NCBI GenBank assembly: GCA_013397115.1
Contig: VWZW01001209.1
Location: 1,554,236 to 1,618,235 of the forward strand
Direction of reading: 5' to 3'
Origin: Edolisoma coerulescens
Taxonomy: Eukaryota; Chordata; Aves; Passeriformes; Campephagidae
DNA: 64,000 bases
In this document: positions 10,291 through 22,466 of the stretch, piece by piece
How positions within the stretch are numbered: position 1 is the first letter of the stretch
How the letters are laid out: each line of letters starts with the position of its first letter
Translations under genes and position numbers: made by a program
The notes under the pieces: generated by a model
Seen by the model: the letters and a program-made list of their open reading frames with translations, nothing else
Database searches by the model: none
What the model was told of the DNA's origin: nothing

Positions 10291-13200
10291 CAATAGCCTG
10301 TGAAATTTGCTCTGTTATTTCTCTATTACTTTACTTCAGATTAAAAAAAAAGAAAATAAAAGAAAATGCCGAGAATGTAAGTATCAAACTGCAATAACTT
10401 CCCTTGAAATGGATAGTAAATCTTCCTGTCTTTTAACTCCATATAGGAGGCATAATATTGAATAAAATTAATATTTTACTGCCTGCCCTATTCATATATT
10501 CAATAATGCAAACCTGCACTTTATTTGAAGCTATGTATAAATTTAATATACATACTATTAAAACAAGGTCACTTTGGAGTAATCTGTTTGATTGATTCCA
10601 AGGAGGTGGCATGCAGAGGGAAAAAGTAATCTTGTATGGAAAACACACAGTATCAACCTGAAAGCAGCCTGTTTTCAAGTCAGAGTATATAAATGACAAC
10701 TATTATAGTTTTACTTATACCACACAGCCAAGCATTGTTGCAGCTTTACCAGTTGTTTTCCATAATAAATTAAATTCTCTTCAGGGCTGGCCTTCTTGCT
10801 GTGTTTGTCACTCCATTATCAGAGTACTTTACACACACAAAATCACCTCTTGGTTTTTGCCCTCAAATGAATTCTTGTACCAGCTCCTCCACTTTGTGCT
10901 ATCAAAACAATAAGCTATCAATCAGGATGAAAACATCTTATGAAAAGAAGAAAGGACAAAGTAATATTCTCTAGAACATTTCTCCTCAGCACAATATTGC
11001 AAACAAACACTGTGAGGCAACTGACAGCACAGAAAGAGAAACTTCCATTACAGTATGTGTGTGAACAAAAGAGATCCAAGCGGGAAGCACAGGCTCCTTT
11101 TCTCTGAGCACAGTGTCATGCCAATATTTAGCTGGTGCTGGTCATCAATATTTAGGCCAGAGAGAATAGGCTGATATTTAAATATTAGTATACTTTCGTT
11201 ACAACCTTTGTATATTTTTAATCTGAAATGGCCATGAAACTTTAGCAGAATCCAAGGAATCAACATATTCCTCTCTTCTGCCTAGCAAGCAAAGGCCACT
11301 GGATGCTGGCTCAAACTCAGCAGCAGTGGAGCATCTCCTCAGACAACTACCTTATTTCAAAAACATTCTGAGGGAAGTCATTACAGCTCATAAATTGCTC
11401 CAGGAGATATTTAATCCAACTATGAACAAAAAGAATGCTCGTTGTCCTGACTTTTAATTTGGTCAACTGTCAGCTAGTAGATGTTAGTGTAAATGTTGGG
11501 ACTCTTTCTGCCTTTTCAATCCTTACTTTAGCCCAAAAGAGAACTGAGTGGTAGGCAGTAGTTCCTCAGCACTCTGATGAGGTCTGTGAGTCAGACAGTG
11601 AGAGAACAGTGCCTGAGGACTGGGGAAACTGAACAAGGTTTGCTCCCTTCATTGTTTATCACTCATGTTGTAAAGCATGTTCATGTATTCTGTCTTTTCT
11701 TAGCACTGGAAGGGGAAAAAAAAAGCTCTTAAATTATTGGAAAATCCTTTCTCATCACTGATCAAAAAATAAAGCCATATTTTCTACAGCAGATGTGTAC
11801 AATAGGATCTGAGAGTACCATAGATAGGAGACGAAACAGAAAAGACGGACTTGGTGTTTGCGTTCTCTATTATGTGAGTACAACAAGCTGTAGGTTCTCT
11901 GTAGGTAAATCTTCTGCTGAGATCATGCACAAAAGCCCATGCATCAGGCCCAAGACTGCAGGTGGCAGATCATCTTGGGCTGCTTTCAGACCTGCACCTA
12001 GATCTACTTTTTATAACCACAAGTTGTCAAATTGGATGCCTCTGTGAGGAGCTCTCACAGCTTTCCTCAGTCGTTGGTTTGTGCCTCAACACCTTTCACA
12101 AATTAGAGAAAACTTTCCCTTTTTCTTTGTTGTATGCATAAAGGAGAAGGTATAATATGTGTTCATATTCCATCCACCCTGACTGTCTCTTTTCATCATT
12201 ACTCAATTGTACATTAGATTCAAAATCCCGGATTTTTTAGGGCTCAGACCTCCATCAAATTTTGCCATGATATTGATTTTCCTGTACAAGCTGTAATGTG
12301 TGGAGGTTCTGTGGATGAATGATGCTACCAGAAGTTTCTTCTTATATTGTTGATATCAACATTTTTAAATTTATGCCTTTTGGTTTCCCATGTCACTTCT
12401 TTGCTTACAGCAATTCCCCATCCATAAAAATATTTTCCTGAGGAGGCTTGATTCAGCCCTTCTAATGTGAACATTTTTAACTGCTTAGAAAGCTTTTAGA
12501 CTCTTCAGGAAAGTCATAAAGCACTCAAAATAATTTCCCTCCTCCTTTTAAAAAACATTTGTGGTGGACTAATATATTGCCTCAAACATGGTAATTACAT
12601 CTGATAATGGTTGAGTATTGCATTATAGGACAGGTGCTGCAAACTCAAGAGCAGCAGTCTACTTGCTGTGCTCCATCATGTTAATGAAAGCAATAAATCA
12701 ATGACATGTTCCAAACATTGACTTGTCCCAGAAAAGGGGAATACTAACAAAATTTAGCACATCCAGCTTAGAATTTCTCCCAGATGGATAGCCCTCTTTT
12801 CGCTCTGGAAAGGTCTAAATTCTCCTTTCAGCATAAAGGCAATCTTCCAAAATGCTGAGTATGCAGTGGATCTGAATGTACCCTTTTTTGGGAGATCGTA
12901 TTAACTCAGGAACAGGTACACTATTCAGATTAATGATAGGGGAGACAGAGTCCTGAGATGAATGATACAAGGAACAGAGTGTTATGGAAGATGATTTTAC
13001 AGAGATAATAGGAAACAAGGAAACTCCAATTCAGAAAACCAGGAAAGTCTCCAGAGAAAAAAAGTAACATGAAAGGACTTTAAAACATTGACATCTCATA
13101 GTCGTGAGAATGAAGGCAAAATTAAGGCTAGGTTTAAAAAGTCAGAGGCCTAAATGACAGGAACTGGAGCTCTACCTCCTTTGTCTAAGAGTATTGTGCA

Positions 13201-16200
13201 ATGAGAGTCATTGATGATACATAACCCTGTTCTCATAAGGTATACGTATAAGGTGTGTACACCTTATTCTGCAGGTACTGAACAGATATTTCTCCTCTGA
13301 AGTTTTGGTATCCTTCCTTAATTGCTGTAGCATATACAGACATTCATCTGCTAAAGCTGTAGGTAATCAGAAATAGCTACTAGTAACTCTCAAACATCCA
13401 TAAAAACTAAAATTGCCACTCTGAGAGGGGCCAACATATGGCCCACCTAGATTTTTAGTGTAAAAAAATCTGGTCAGTGTGCTGGATGACAATGCCTTTA
13501 AGGCAGTAACCCATAAAGGGCTGCAGGTATTAGCCTAGCATAGGCTGTCATGGAAAGAAATTAGAGTAACCAAAGATCCCATCCCAACTGAGCAAGGATC
13601 CCTTACAGTTAACAGAGAAGTGGAGATGTTCCTGTTCTCTGGTCAGAGCCATTTTCATTTCAATGGACCCTCTTCAAGGAACCTGTTTATGGCAGTATTT
13701 AAGGAAATGAAGTAGATTCTTTGCTAGGGGCTAAACAGATATAATGTATCATATCACAGGAAAACCTTCAGTTGGCGCCGTTGAACCTTTCTGCTAGCTC
13801 ATCATGGTATTCCTAATTACTTGTTCTGACATCGTGGCACCTGACTTCTACACATCTTCAGCTCTGAAGAAGAGCTTTGAAGCAGGTCAGCTCACGGCAT
13901 CAAATGGCAGCATCTGAGGTAAGGTCATTCAATCTCTCAAGACCTTTGGTGAATGTACATGACTTACAGGTATAGCAGACACTACCAGTTGCAATACCTG
14001 GATTTCAGTTCCTGCTATCGCAACACTGCACTACTTCAGAGTATTTATGATCCCTCTTTATTGTTTTTTGTTATTTAGGTGCTAGCAAAGTGTGGCAGCC
14101 ATACCAAGAAAAAAGACAGATTTTACTTAGAGAACTTGATGTGACTGCATTGTAAATTTTCTTCATAGTTTACACAGAGAAGTTTCTACAATGTTTCCCT
14201 CGGTTTTTATTTTAATAGCCTCTTCTTTGTAGCATCATTTAACACTGAGGAAATCTGTCTAAGCATTTATTTAGGAACCTTTCTGTCTGCCCTGCCTTGT
14301 GCAAAGTTATTCCATAAACAACTTGTTTTGAGGGATGTGTACTGAGTATGGAGAGGCTCAGCAGGAAATGGGTTGGACGACTCCTACCAAATGAGTAAAT
14401 GTCAGCAAAGTATAAACCAGACTTTTTGGTCTGGAAGACCATATAAAATTCTATTTACATTAATCACTTTGTTTGTTCAGCACCTGAATATGTTAGTTTA
14501 AAGGAATTTAGAGAAAGAAAACTCCCCTGGCTTACTATGACAGTCATAGCAATTATCAGCTACTGCAATTCAGCCCTCGCTATTTTGAAATGACAGTTAA
14601 CCGAAGTTTTTAATTTTCCATTTGTTTTTTTAAAGGGTTCCTAAAACGCAGCGGTAAAACCTGTCATCTCTGATGTTTTATGCAGCTTGGAGAAGTAAAT
14701 CAGGTGTTTTATTAAACCTTAGCCAACACAAATATATCATCACCAAGGAATTTTATGCGTACATATATTAAAATTTCTATAAATTGTGTGACATTTTAAG
14801 AACATGCTGGCAAGATTTTGAAAAAGAGGGAAGCTTATTAAGATGGTCTGGAGATATAACTGTGACCTGATTCTGTTTTCTTGAAGACAAACAAGTAAAG
14901 CATAGACAACAGAAGCAAAGAAACCATGGCAAAAGCAAAAGACTGACTTTGGTTTCTGAGTTTTACTTGTAGTTTCATTGTTAGAAAAACTTAGGCACAG
15001 CCACCTCAAAAACTGCTAATCTGGTGCCAGTGGTAACCTGTGTAAGATACTGCTTTTAGCTGTCATTTTCGAGGTGTTCAAAAGACTTGGACTCAACTAG
15101 CTAAACCAAAGACTCATTAAACAGAAGGCAAAAGGAAAGGGAAATATGAGAAGAAAGAGAGTAGGAAAGTGTGGTTAAAAAGAAAAAGAGCATTGGATTA
15201 GGCCAGCAACTGTATGTCAATTTGTAACTTTGAAAAGGCATCTGGCAGCCAGACCAACCTGACGGTGGTCTTGGTGTCATCTGCTCTCTCCCTTTAGTAC
15301 TGTCAGGCCATGACATCTCAGAGTCAGAATGATAATTGCACAGTGAAATTAATATAGTGGGCTCTAGAGTCCCTGGCACAACTATGAAACTGATTTGTCT
15401 TAGTTTCATATCTTACTTCTATCCAAATCAAACTGTGATCATTCAGAATAGCCATCTGCTCATTATTTTGTCCACTAATTGACCCTCATTTAAAGTTAGG
15501 CAAAGAAGTTCACGAGCTGCTGTGCTCCTACATAGCCTACTTACAAGTGCAATCTCAGCATTGCCGTTCTCCCGACAAATGCAAAAGTCTTTGATTTATT
15601 AGATTAATTCAATTTTTCTGCCTTTTTGCAACTTTTTATAAACATTTCTCCGTGAAGGGATGAAATGCATTTCTTTTACTGGAACAGCTCTTCTGAGCTG
15701 TAAGCTAAATGCCTTCTCCACTTTGCTGTACTCAATATGCAAAAGAAGTGAACTGACTGGGACACAATTCCAGGATGTTTGTGTCTGGGAAGCTGAAGAG
15801 TAATTACTCATGTTCTTCTGTGAAACAGAGCCAATGCTACAACTCCATCTTACCTTTTCCTTATGAGTGTCTTCAAGAGGGCATCACGAGATTCACTGAG
15901 ATTCACTTTCCAAGACACAACCCTCCTTGGGATGGGAGGTTTCGCATCACCCTAACTGGGAAAGTGACTTCATTGGTTAGCAGGACAATTCATGAGCATT
16001 TCCACACTGATCCTGTCTCTTTCTCCCACACCTGCAAACTTATCTCCAAACTGATTTGTAGGTTCTGACACATAGTAATAAAATGAACTCAGTGAAGATG
16101 ACTTGTAAACTGCAGTCACCAAGACTCTTAATTTATTGTATCCCTTGCCAGTGCATTGCTGTTTTAAAACTCTTATTGTGTCATACACATGCCAGCTAAT

Positions 16201-16833
16201 AATATACAGATTCATAAGGTAGCTATTCATATAGCTACCTTGGAAATATATGTGGCAATTTAACACATTTGTAATAATGGCTTTCACTGCACAAAAAGCC
16301 TCCCTACCTACAAGGTAGAAACAGATATTCAGGACCAAAAAGATAACCATTTTTCAGAGATGACAACTGTAGTGCATCCAGACAAGTAAAGACAATCCTG
16401 GAGATCAAGCACAAGATGAGCTCAAAAAGGGCAAAGACTTGCTCTGCATCATAGCTCAGTCCAATCTGCTTTCTGGGATGTTTCAGGCAGCTACCAGTTA
16501 TCCCACGCATGACGGGGGTAGGTAGTGTTGTGCAACAGTGAGTGACGGGTCCATCCAGCCAAGCTACCATGCTCATAGGAGACCTTGCAGGGTCTGATAG
16601 TTTATCTTCAGGTAGTTTCTCCAGAGACAACAGCAGTACAGTAACCTTACCCTGGGCTTTCTGCTTAAGTTTCAGAATAGGTGAAGCCAATTTTGTTCGC
16701 CAGCCCACAACCAATCCCAGCAGGTAGACCTGTTCCTTCAATACAAAATTACTTTCTTCTCTCTAGACTATTTACCAATTTCTTTCCATACTCTTTCTAG
16801 TGTTTGTTTGAATATAAATCTCCTCATTTGCAC
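10291..16833. other. Unique AT-rich sequence, no gene seen
   Basis: About 6.5 kb without a recognisable gene, RNA or transposon. Open frames are at most about 145 codons (a minus-strand frame at 16304-16741), match no family I know, and overlap frames on the opposite strand. Conserved regulatory elements may be present but cannot be recognised without alignment. Confidence 0.55.
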
Positions 16834-17030
16834 CATAGAATCATAGAATATACTGAGTGAGAAGGGAACCATCAGGATCATCAAGTTCAGCTCCTGGCCC
16901 TGCGCAGGACATCCCAAGAATCACATCATGTGCCTGACAGCATTGCCCAAGCACTTCATGAGCTCAGACAGGTTTGGTGCTCTGATCACTTCCTTGGGGA
17001 GGCTGTTCCAGTTCCAAGGAAAGAAATTCT
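16834..17030 (-). mobile_element. CR1 LINE 3' end, minus strand
   Basis: Starts with two tandem octamers (CATAGAATCATAGAAT at 16834-16849), the complement of the ATTCTATG repeat that ends CR1 elements. It continues through a CR1 3' tail whose wording (GGCCCTGCGCAGGACATCCC, then CACTTCCTTGGGGAGGCTGT) resembles a subfamily different from the 21.7 kb copy. It fades out after TGTTCCAGTTCC near 17018. It is 5'-truncated to roughly 200 bp, with only the very end of ORF2 left. Confidence 0.88.
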
Positions 17031-17451
17031 ATACTTGATTATACTCCCTCTATTCTTGATCATGCTCCTATTCTGTCTCTGAAAAGCATGAGAATTTTGC
17101 AGATTATCATATCAAGCACTGAAACACGCCACTCATTTCCTGCCGAGCTGCTATTGTTGCTCACCCTGAGCATCTGATCTCTAGGTGCCCAAGTATGGGG
17201 CTTCACTTAATGACATGAATGTTGTAACAAATTATAAAGGACAATGACAGCATTTTTAATGTGTAAAGAGTGTTTTGGCAGGAAGACTAAGTGCTGTGCA
17301 ATGTTATAAGAGCTTTTGGCCTTCAGGAATACTCAGTGATTTGGATATCATAAGGAAAGAGACAAACTATGCCACAGCCAGAAAGCTGGCTCAGTGTTTC
17401 TTATTGAGGGTGCTTCCAAAACAAAGAAAGTTCAGAGAGGACATCAGTGAT

Positions 17452-17537
17452 ATGGAGGAAAGGGGAAGGAGTGTGGGATGAAAGAAGAGAGGGAGGAAAG
17501 AAGGAGAAAGGAGAGGGAGGAAAGGAAGAAGAAATGT
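17452..17537. repeat. Purine-rich (GGA/GAAA) low-complexity tract
   Basis: Nearly uninterrupted G and A on the plus strand, with GGGAGG, GGAAAG and AAGAAG variants. There is no fixed unit, so it is a polypurine tract and not a microsatellite. Such tracts can adopt triplex DNA. The 79-codon minus-strand frame across it is composition-driven (leucine, serine, phenylalanine, proline). Confidence 0.75.
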
Positions 17538-18613
17538 CAATCTTTTCAGTGCTTGGTCTTGCTTCTCTTGGACTGAGAATTTTGTGATTGCCTTAAGAAG
17601 TAACAGGGGGAAAACATTTTGTACAGTCACCTGAAGGTAATAATGTCCCTCTCCTTAAAAATAAAATACAGTAAAAAGCAGCCCAGATATCTTCCAGGTG
17701 CCAGTACTTGGGCTGTTTTCCTGTGCTTACTCAAGCACTGTCTGTCTCTTGTCTCCTGCCTGTAGCAGAGAGCAGTGTGTAGGCTGCAGAGCCCTTAATT
17801 CACACTGTATAACACAATAATCACAGATCTCTCTTTCCCTTCAAGGTCCTCCATGCCCAGTGCCAGGTGTCACATGTCTCTAGAGGATGTCACCACAGTC
17901 TTACTTTGGGTTCACGCTTTTGTTTGGTGGTCTGGAAGGCCTAATGCCAGGTCCAACAAAGCAGCTAAGCATTGAAAGGTGGGTCACTAATCAGAGCACC
18001 ACAGTCAAGAAGGACTTACAAGGTGGCAATTTCACAGCAAGTCCCAGCTTCTTGTTTTGCCCATCATTTTCCACACGGTTCAACGCTCCATCACCTCCTC
18101 TGCATATGCCTGCTCTCAGGAGTATGGGTTACATAGTTTCATTTTGGCATCAAGACATACTTGTCACTTTGCTGGCTAATCTAAATAAATGAATGTGCTC
18201 CTCTTCTTTCTATTCAGCTTTTTCTTCTTATTAGGGATATTATATGGTAGGCAAAGGTAAAGACTTGAGCTAGTGTACCCCAGGAGTTCAGCTGTAGCAG
18301 TCTCAGCTATAAAACTTGGACTGTCTTCAGAATCATCCAATGAATTAACACTCCAACTTGTCTCGCTTCAAACACACTTTAGCTACCAAATGTTTCCAGC
18401 TGTATGTAAGGTCACTGTAATTTATTTATTTTAGTCTCTGAATACTGCAGTACACTTTTTTTTTCTTTGTGTCACACTACTGCTCCCTGCTGCCCAAGTC
18501 TATTTCAGATCCACAGATCCATTTTACACCACTTAAGCATGAGAAAGATCATATAATGACTGAGGGTAACTGGCTCCTCAGAAGAAGGGGGGCTGTCAAT
18601 GAGATGTTTGTCT

Positions 18614-18694
18614 CACCATGATTAATTACTGTGAAATGCCCACAGAGATTTAAAATCACGATTAATTACCAGAAAATGCACAGAGACCTTAAAG
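18614..18694. repeat. Diverged ~40-bp tandem duplication
   Basis: Two adjacent units share CANGATTAATTAC, then AAAATG or GAAATG, then CACAGAGA, then TTAAA. Unit 1 covers 18614-18655 and unit 2 covers 18656-18694. Several substitutions and small indels separate them, so the event is old. Confidence 0.65.
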
Positions 18695-21600
18695 ACTAAA
18701 TTCTACTCCTTGCTAAGTTTACCCAAGAGTTCCTGTACATCCTGCATCTGGGGACACTTTTGCAACATGTAATCAACTGATAGAACTCCCACAGAACATA
18801 TGGCAAATTGTCAGGAAAAGGCTACATAGAAATAGCTTGTAGTAAGCTCTGTGTCAATATGTGTAGATAGTCAATGGCTGAGGTGTTAATAGTCTATTTC
18901 TTTAACTACTGTTTTGTTTTACCTAGAAGATACTAATTGGTTTGCAAAGGAAAATACTTTAAAAATAAGCAATTACATTGTTGTTGGTGCTTTTTTCTTT
19001 ATTTGGCCTGCTCAAAGACATAACAGTTACCATAAGGTTAATGTTCTTTCTGAGTAAAAAATGCTAGATCCTATCTGTATAATGCGTTTCTTTTCTATTC
19101 TATTCAGCACAGAGGCTGAGGAGATTAATAAGCTTCAGTATTTTACATTAAGCTTATTAAAGATCTAAATTTTAATAGGTTTGAAATCATCTTCTGAAAT
19201 CCCACATTAAAAGAAAAGCTAAGAGCAACTTACTCCATTTCCTGGGAACTTTCCCAAAGACTTTTATCAGTCACATAGAATCGAGAAGCCAGACTGCACT
19301 GTATCGTGTGGCGTGGAGGAGGTTAGTCAGTCCACTTGCACCACATTTGGCTCTTGCTGGATTCATGACAGCCTCCTGCCACCTTGCAGATGAGTGCTCA
19401 TAAGCACACTCATACTTCACCAGGTAGAAGCAATCTGGTATTGTGCTGGGAGAGATAGGATGGGGAAGAAGATGAGAGAAAAGGGTGCCTGTTACCTGCA
19501 CAAACAAGTAACCAGAGAGCATCATGGACTGTGTTAAGTCCTTCAGCTGGTAAAACCCCATCAAGAGCACAGTCTCTTTGCATGAGAAAAATGTATTATA
19601 CTAATCACTTCAATCCTTCTTCAGTTTTCCACGCAAAACTTCACCACATTTTCAATACATTTCAGTCAAGTGCACTGAATTAAGTAATTTTTAAAAGTTT
19701 CAGTCTTGTAACACTTGAAATTCTTAGTGAATTTTATCACTGGGCTTTCTGGGAGTGGATTCCTTCCACCATTTCCTCATTTCCTTCTGCTAACTGCAAT
19801 CTGTTTAACATAGCTTTACAATGTTGCTGTCCAGCATGTTGCAGTTAAAATCACAGGGGAAAATGGGTTCTCTGAGAAGCGGTATTCCTTCTCAAGATAA
19901 TTTACCCAACTTTACACCAACTTACGTAAAACCAAGAAGTGTAGAGATCTTTGAATATACACACACTAGGTCTAAGTTCCAGGTACAGAGTAACGGTACC
20001 CTTTAGTAGCAGGTACATCATGTACATGGATTTCATCCTACACAGAGGTTTGGTAGACACAGCAACTGTTTTGTTTCAGCAGACCTGTAAGAGAAAGATC
20101 AAACAATTAGACCTGCTAAAGCTGAAAAAACTCTCTCTTTCCCTTGCCTCCTCAGAGCTTTTCACTTCCTACAGTTTTACAAACCTGGCTGAAGACAAGC
20201 TGCTAAGAGAACACTATGAGCATCAAATCTTTATTCCTTTGGGATTTTATTAAAGAAGAAAAGAAAGTATTTAAAGAATTTTAATAAAGAATAAAAGAGA
20301 GGTTGATTCAAGTGTGAAAAAAAGAACCATCAAAATTTGATCTCGGAACATCCCACCCTCTACAGTTTAGACTTTTTCACCCATATATTTTTTTTCAGGA
20401 ACAGCTATCAAAAAGGTTCCAATCTAAGCCCAAGAACAAAGTAACTCACCAGAGGGGTAGCTGTAAACAATGTTGTATATCTAAGAAGTGGGTCAAAGAC
20501 CAGGTACCCTCTCTCAATAAAGTAACTCCCAGATGACAACGCAGACCTGAGCTAAGAGTAGAGAATTAAAGAGAATACTGGAATTTTCTAAGACAAAGAG
20601 AAAAATCTGAAAATAATTACAATCTATAATTGCAAAGAAGTGACCCACTGGTACGTGAATTGGGTAGGAGTTAGATGTCCTTCTGAGAAATTGCTCCAGA
20701 CTGTGCCAGCCTGGGAAACTCAGTCACAGTAGCTGGAAAGCTGGCCTTACTTCTCTACACCCAGTACAAGACAGTTGTTTAAGTTGCAAATGCCCCTTTA
20801 AAATGCTCAGGCTGTGAAAAAATTAAAACCAACACATTGGCATAATGAAGTGCAACTATGAGGAACAGCTTTTTAATGGGAGAGCACAGATGTTCTATGC
20901 ACAATGACTTTGGTTTAAATTGAAAAGTGCCATTGTTTGGCCATCATTTCAAATCACGATACTCTAAAGGAGAGTTTTTAGGACATACACACTTGAGGAG
21001 CACAAAGCTAAGGCAGAGCTGAATTGTTATATCCGCTCTGCTCTGAGTGAAAAGAAAATGGTTTTCATGTGCATGAAAAACAATAGCTGGCGTGCCAAGG
21101 GAGACCAGGAGTGAAAGGCGAAGAGCGTGGACAGCAGTAGCCTTCCATCAGCTGATGGGAAGAAAAAAAGAAAGACTTTTTCCCCAAAGCTGGCACTACT
21201 GTAATGGGTAGGAAGACAGTGCTGCTTTCCTGGAGCCTACAGGCTGGCTGTACACTGGCCTTGGAACAGCAGGAAGAGGGAAAGGGATATGAACACCCAG
21301 TGCTTGTTTCACTAGGCAGAGGTGCCCAAGTCATCCCTGCTATACCACTGCACAGATTCCCTCCTCAGCCACAACACCACAGGGATTTTGAACATTTAGG
21401 CTGCTGCCATAAAGAGAGCAAAGCCTGCCTTCCTGACAGAAAAGTTATCAGCAACCTCTCATGGTGAGCACTCCCACTACTTTTATTTGACCTGCCCTTC
21501 AGAGCAACCTCTGTACATGCTCTGAGTTAGGGATGGTGGATTGGACCTCCCAGGTGTAGTGGAAATAGAAGTAATACCTTACATTTTATAGGTCAGTAAA

Positions 21601-21708
21601 TAAAGTATATCAGCCACAGGTCCACAGCTCTTCTCCAGTATCTACCTTAACTTGAGCATTTCAGATCAGCTGTATATGGCAACCCTTCTCTCTCTCTTGG
21701 AGAAACAA

Positions 21709-22466
21709 TCATAGAATCATAGAATCATAGCATGTTAAGGGGTTGGAAGAAACCTTAGAGATCATCTAGTCCCAACCTCCCCTGCCATGGGCAGGGACAC
21801 CTCCCACTAGACCAGGTTTTTCAAAGCCTTTTCCAGCCTGGCCTTGAACATTGCCAGTGTTGGGCCACCCACCACTTCTCTGGGCAGCCTGTTCTGGTGT
21901 CTCACCACCCTAACAGTGAAAAATTTATTCATAATATCTAACATAAATTTCCCCTCTTTCCCTTTATACCCATTACTCCTTGTCCTACCACTACAGTTCC
22001 TGACAGCATCCCTCTCTGGGTTCCCTGTAGACCTCCTTCCGACACCGGAAGGTTGCTGTGAGATCTCCACACAACCTTCTCTTCTCCAGGTGGACAGTCC
22101 CAACTTTCCCAGCCTATCTTCACAGGGGAAGAGCTCCACTTCTCTTATCAGCTTCAAGGCCCTCCTCTGGACTGGCTCCAACAGTTCCATGTCCTTTTTA
22201 TGCTGGGGGGTACCAGAACTGGACACAGTACTGTTGGGGGGTCTCACAAGAGCAGGGGAGAAGAATCACCTCCTCCAACCTGCTGGCCACTCTCCTTTGG
22301 ATGCAGCCCAGGATCCCATTTGGCTTTTGGGGCTGTGAGCGCACACTGCTGGCTCCTGTTGACTTTTTCATCAGCCATCACCCCCAAGTCTTTCTCCACA
22401 GGACTGTTCTCAATCACCTCTCTGCCCAGCCTGTAGGTGTTTCTGGGATTGCCGCAAATGTCACCC
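21709..22466 (-). mobile_element. CR1 LINE, ~750 bp 3' fragment, minus strand (best preserved)
   Basis: Begins with three tandem terminal octamers (TCATAGAATCATAGAATCAT at 21709-21728), the complement of the CR1 3' repeat. It then follows CR1 consensus wording closely: CCATGGGCAGGGACACCTCCCACTAG, TCTGGGCAGCCTGTTC, CTCTTCTCCAGG, AACAGTTCCATGTCC and GGGATTGCC near 22446. It ends abruptly inside ORF2 near 22466, a typical 5' truncation. Intact octamers and a long open frame make it the youngest-looking CR1 here. Confidence 0.93.
21807..22247 (-). pseudogene. CR1 ORF2 C-terminal fragment, 146 codons open
   Basis: Minus-strand translation contains the CR1 ORF2 signatures LLEPVQRRALKLIRE, LGKLGLSTWRREG, KFMLDIMNKFFTVRVV and HQNRLPREVV, and ends at a natural stop followed by the 3' UTR. 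Full CR1 ORF2 encodes an endonuclease plus reverse transcriptase of roughly 900 residues. Only the tail after the polymerase domain survives, so it has no activity. The first methionine is internal to the element and is not a real start. The frame appears shifted or broken upstream of 22247. Confidence 0.9.

Larger units (their letters stand above)
17031..21708. other. Unique sequence between two CR1 copies
   Basis: No gene recognised. It contains a purine-rich tract (about 17452-17537) and a diverged 40-bp tandem duplication (18614-18694), both listed separately. All open frames are short (at most about 101 codons) and unlike known proteins. Confidence 0.55.

Noticed and set aside
21844..22338. 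164-codon plus-strand frame
   Set aside because: Antisense shadow of the CR1 ORF2 remnant on the minus strand.
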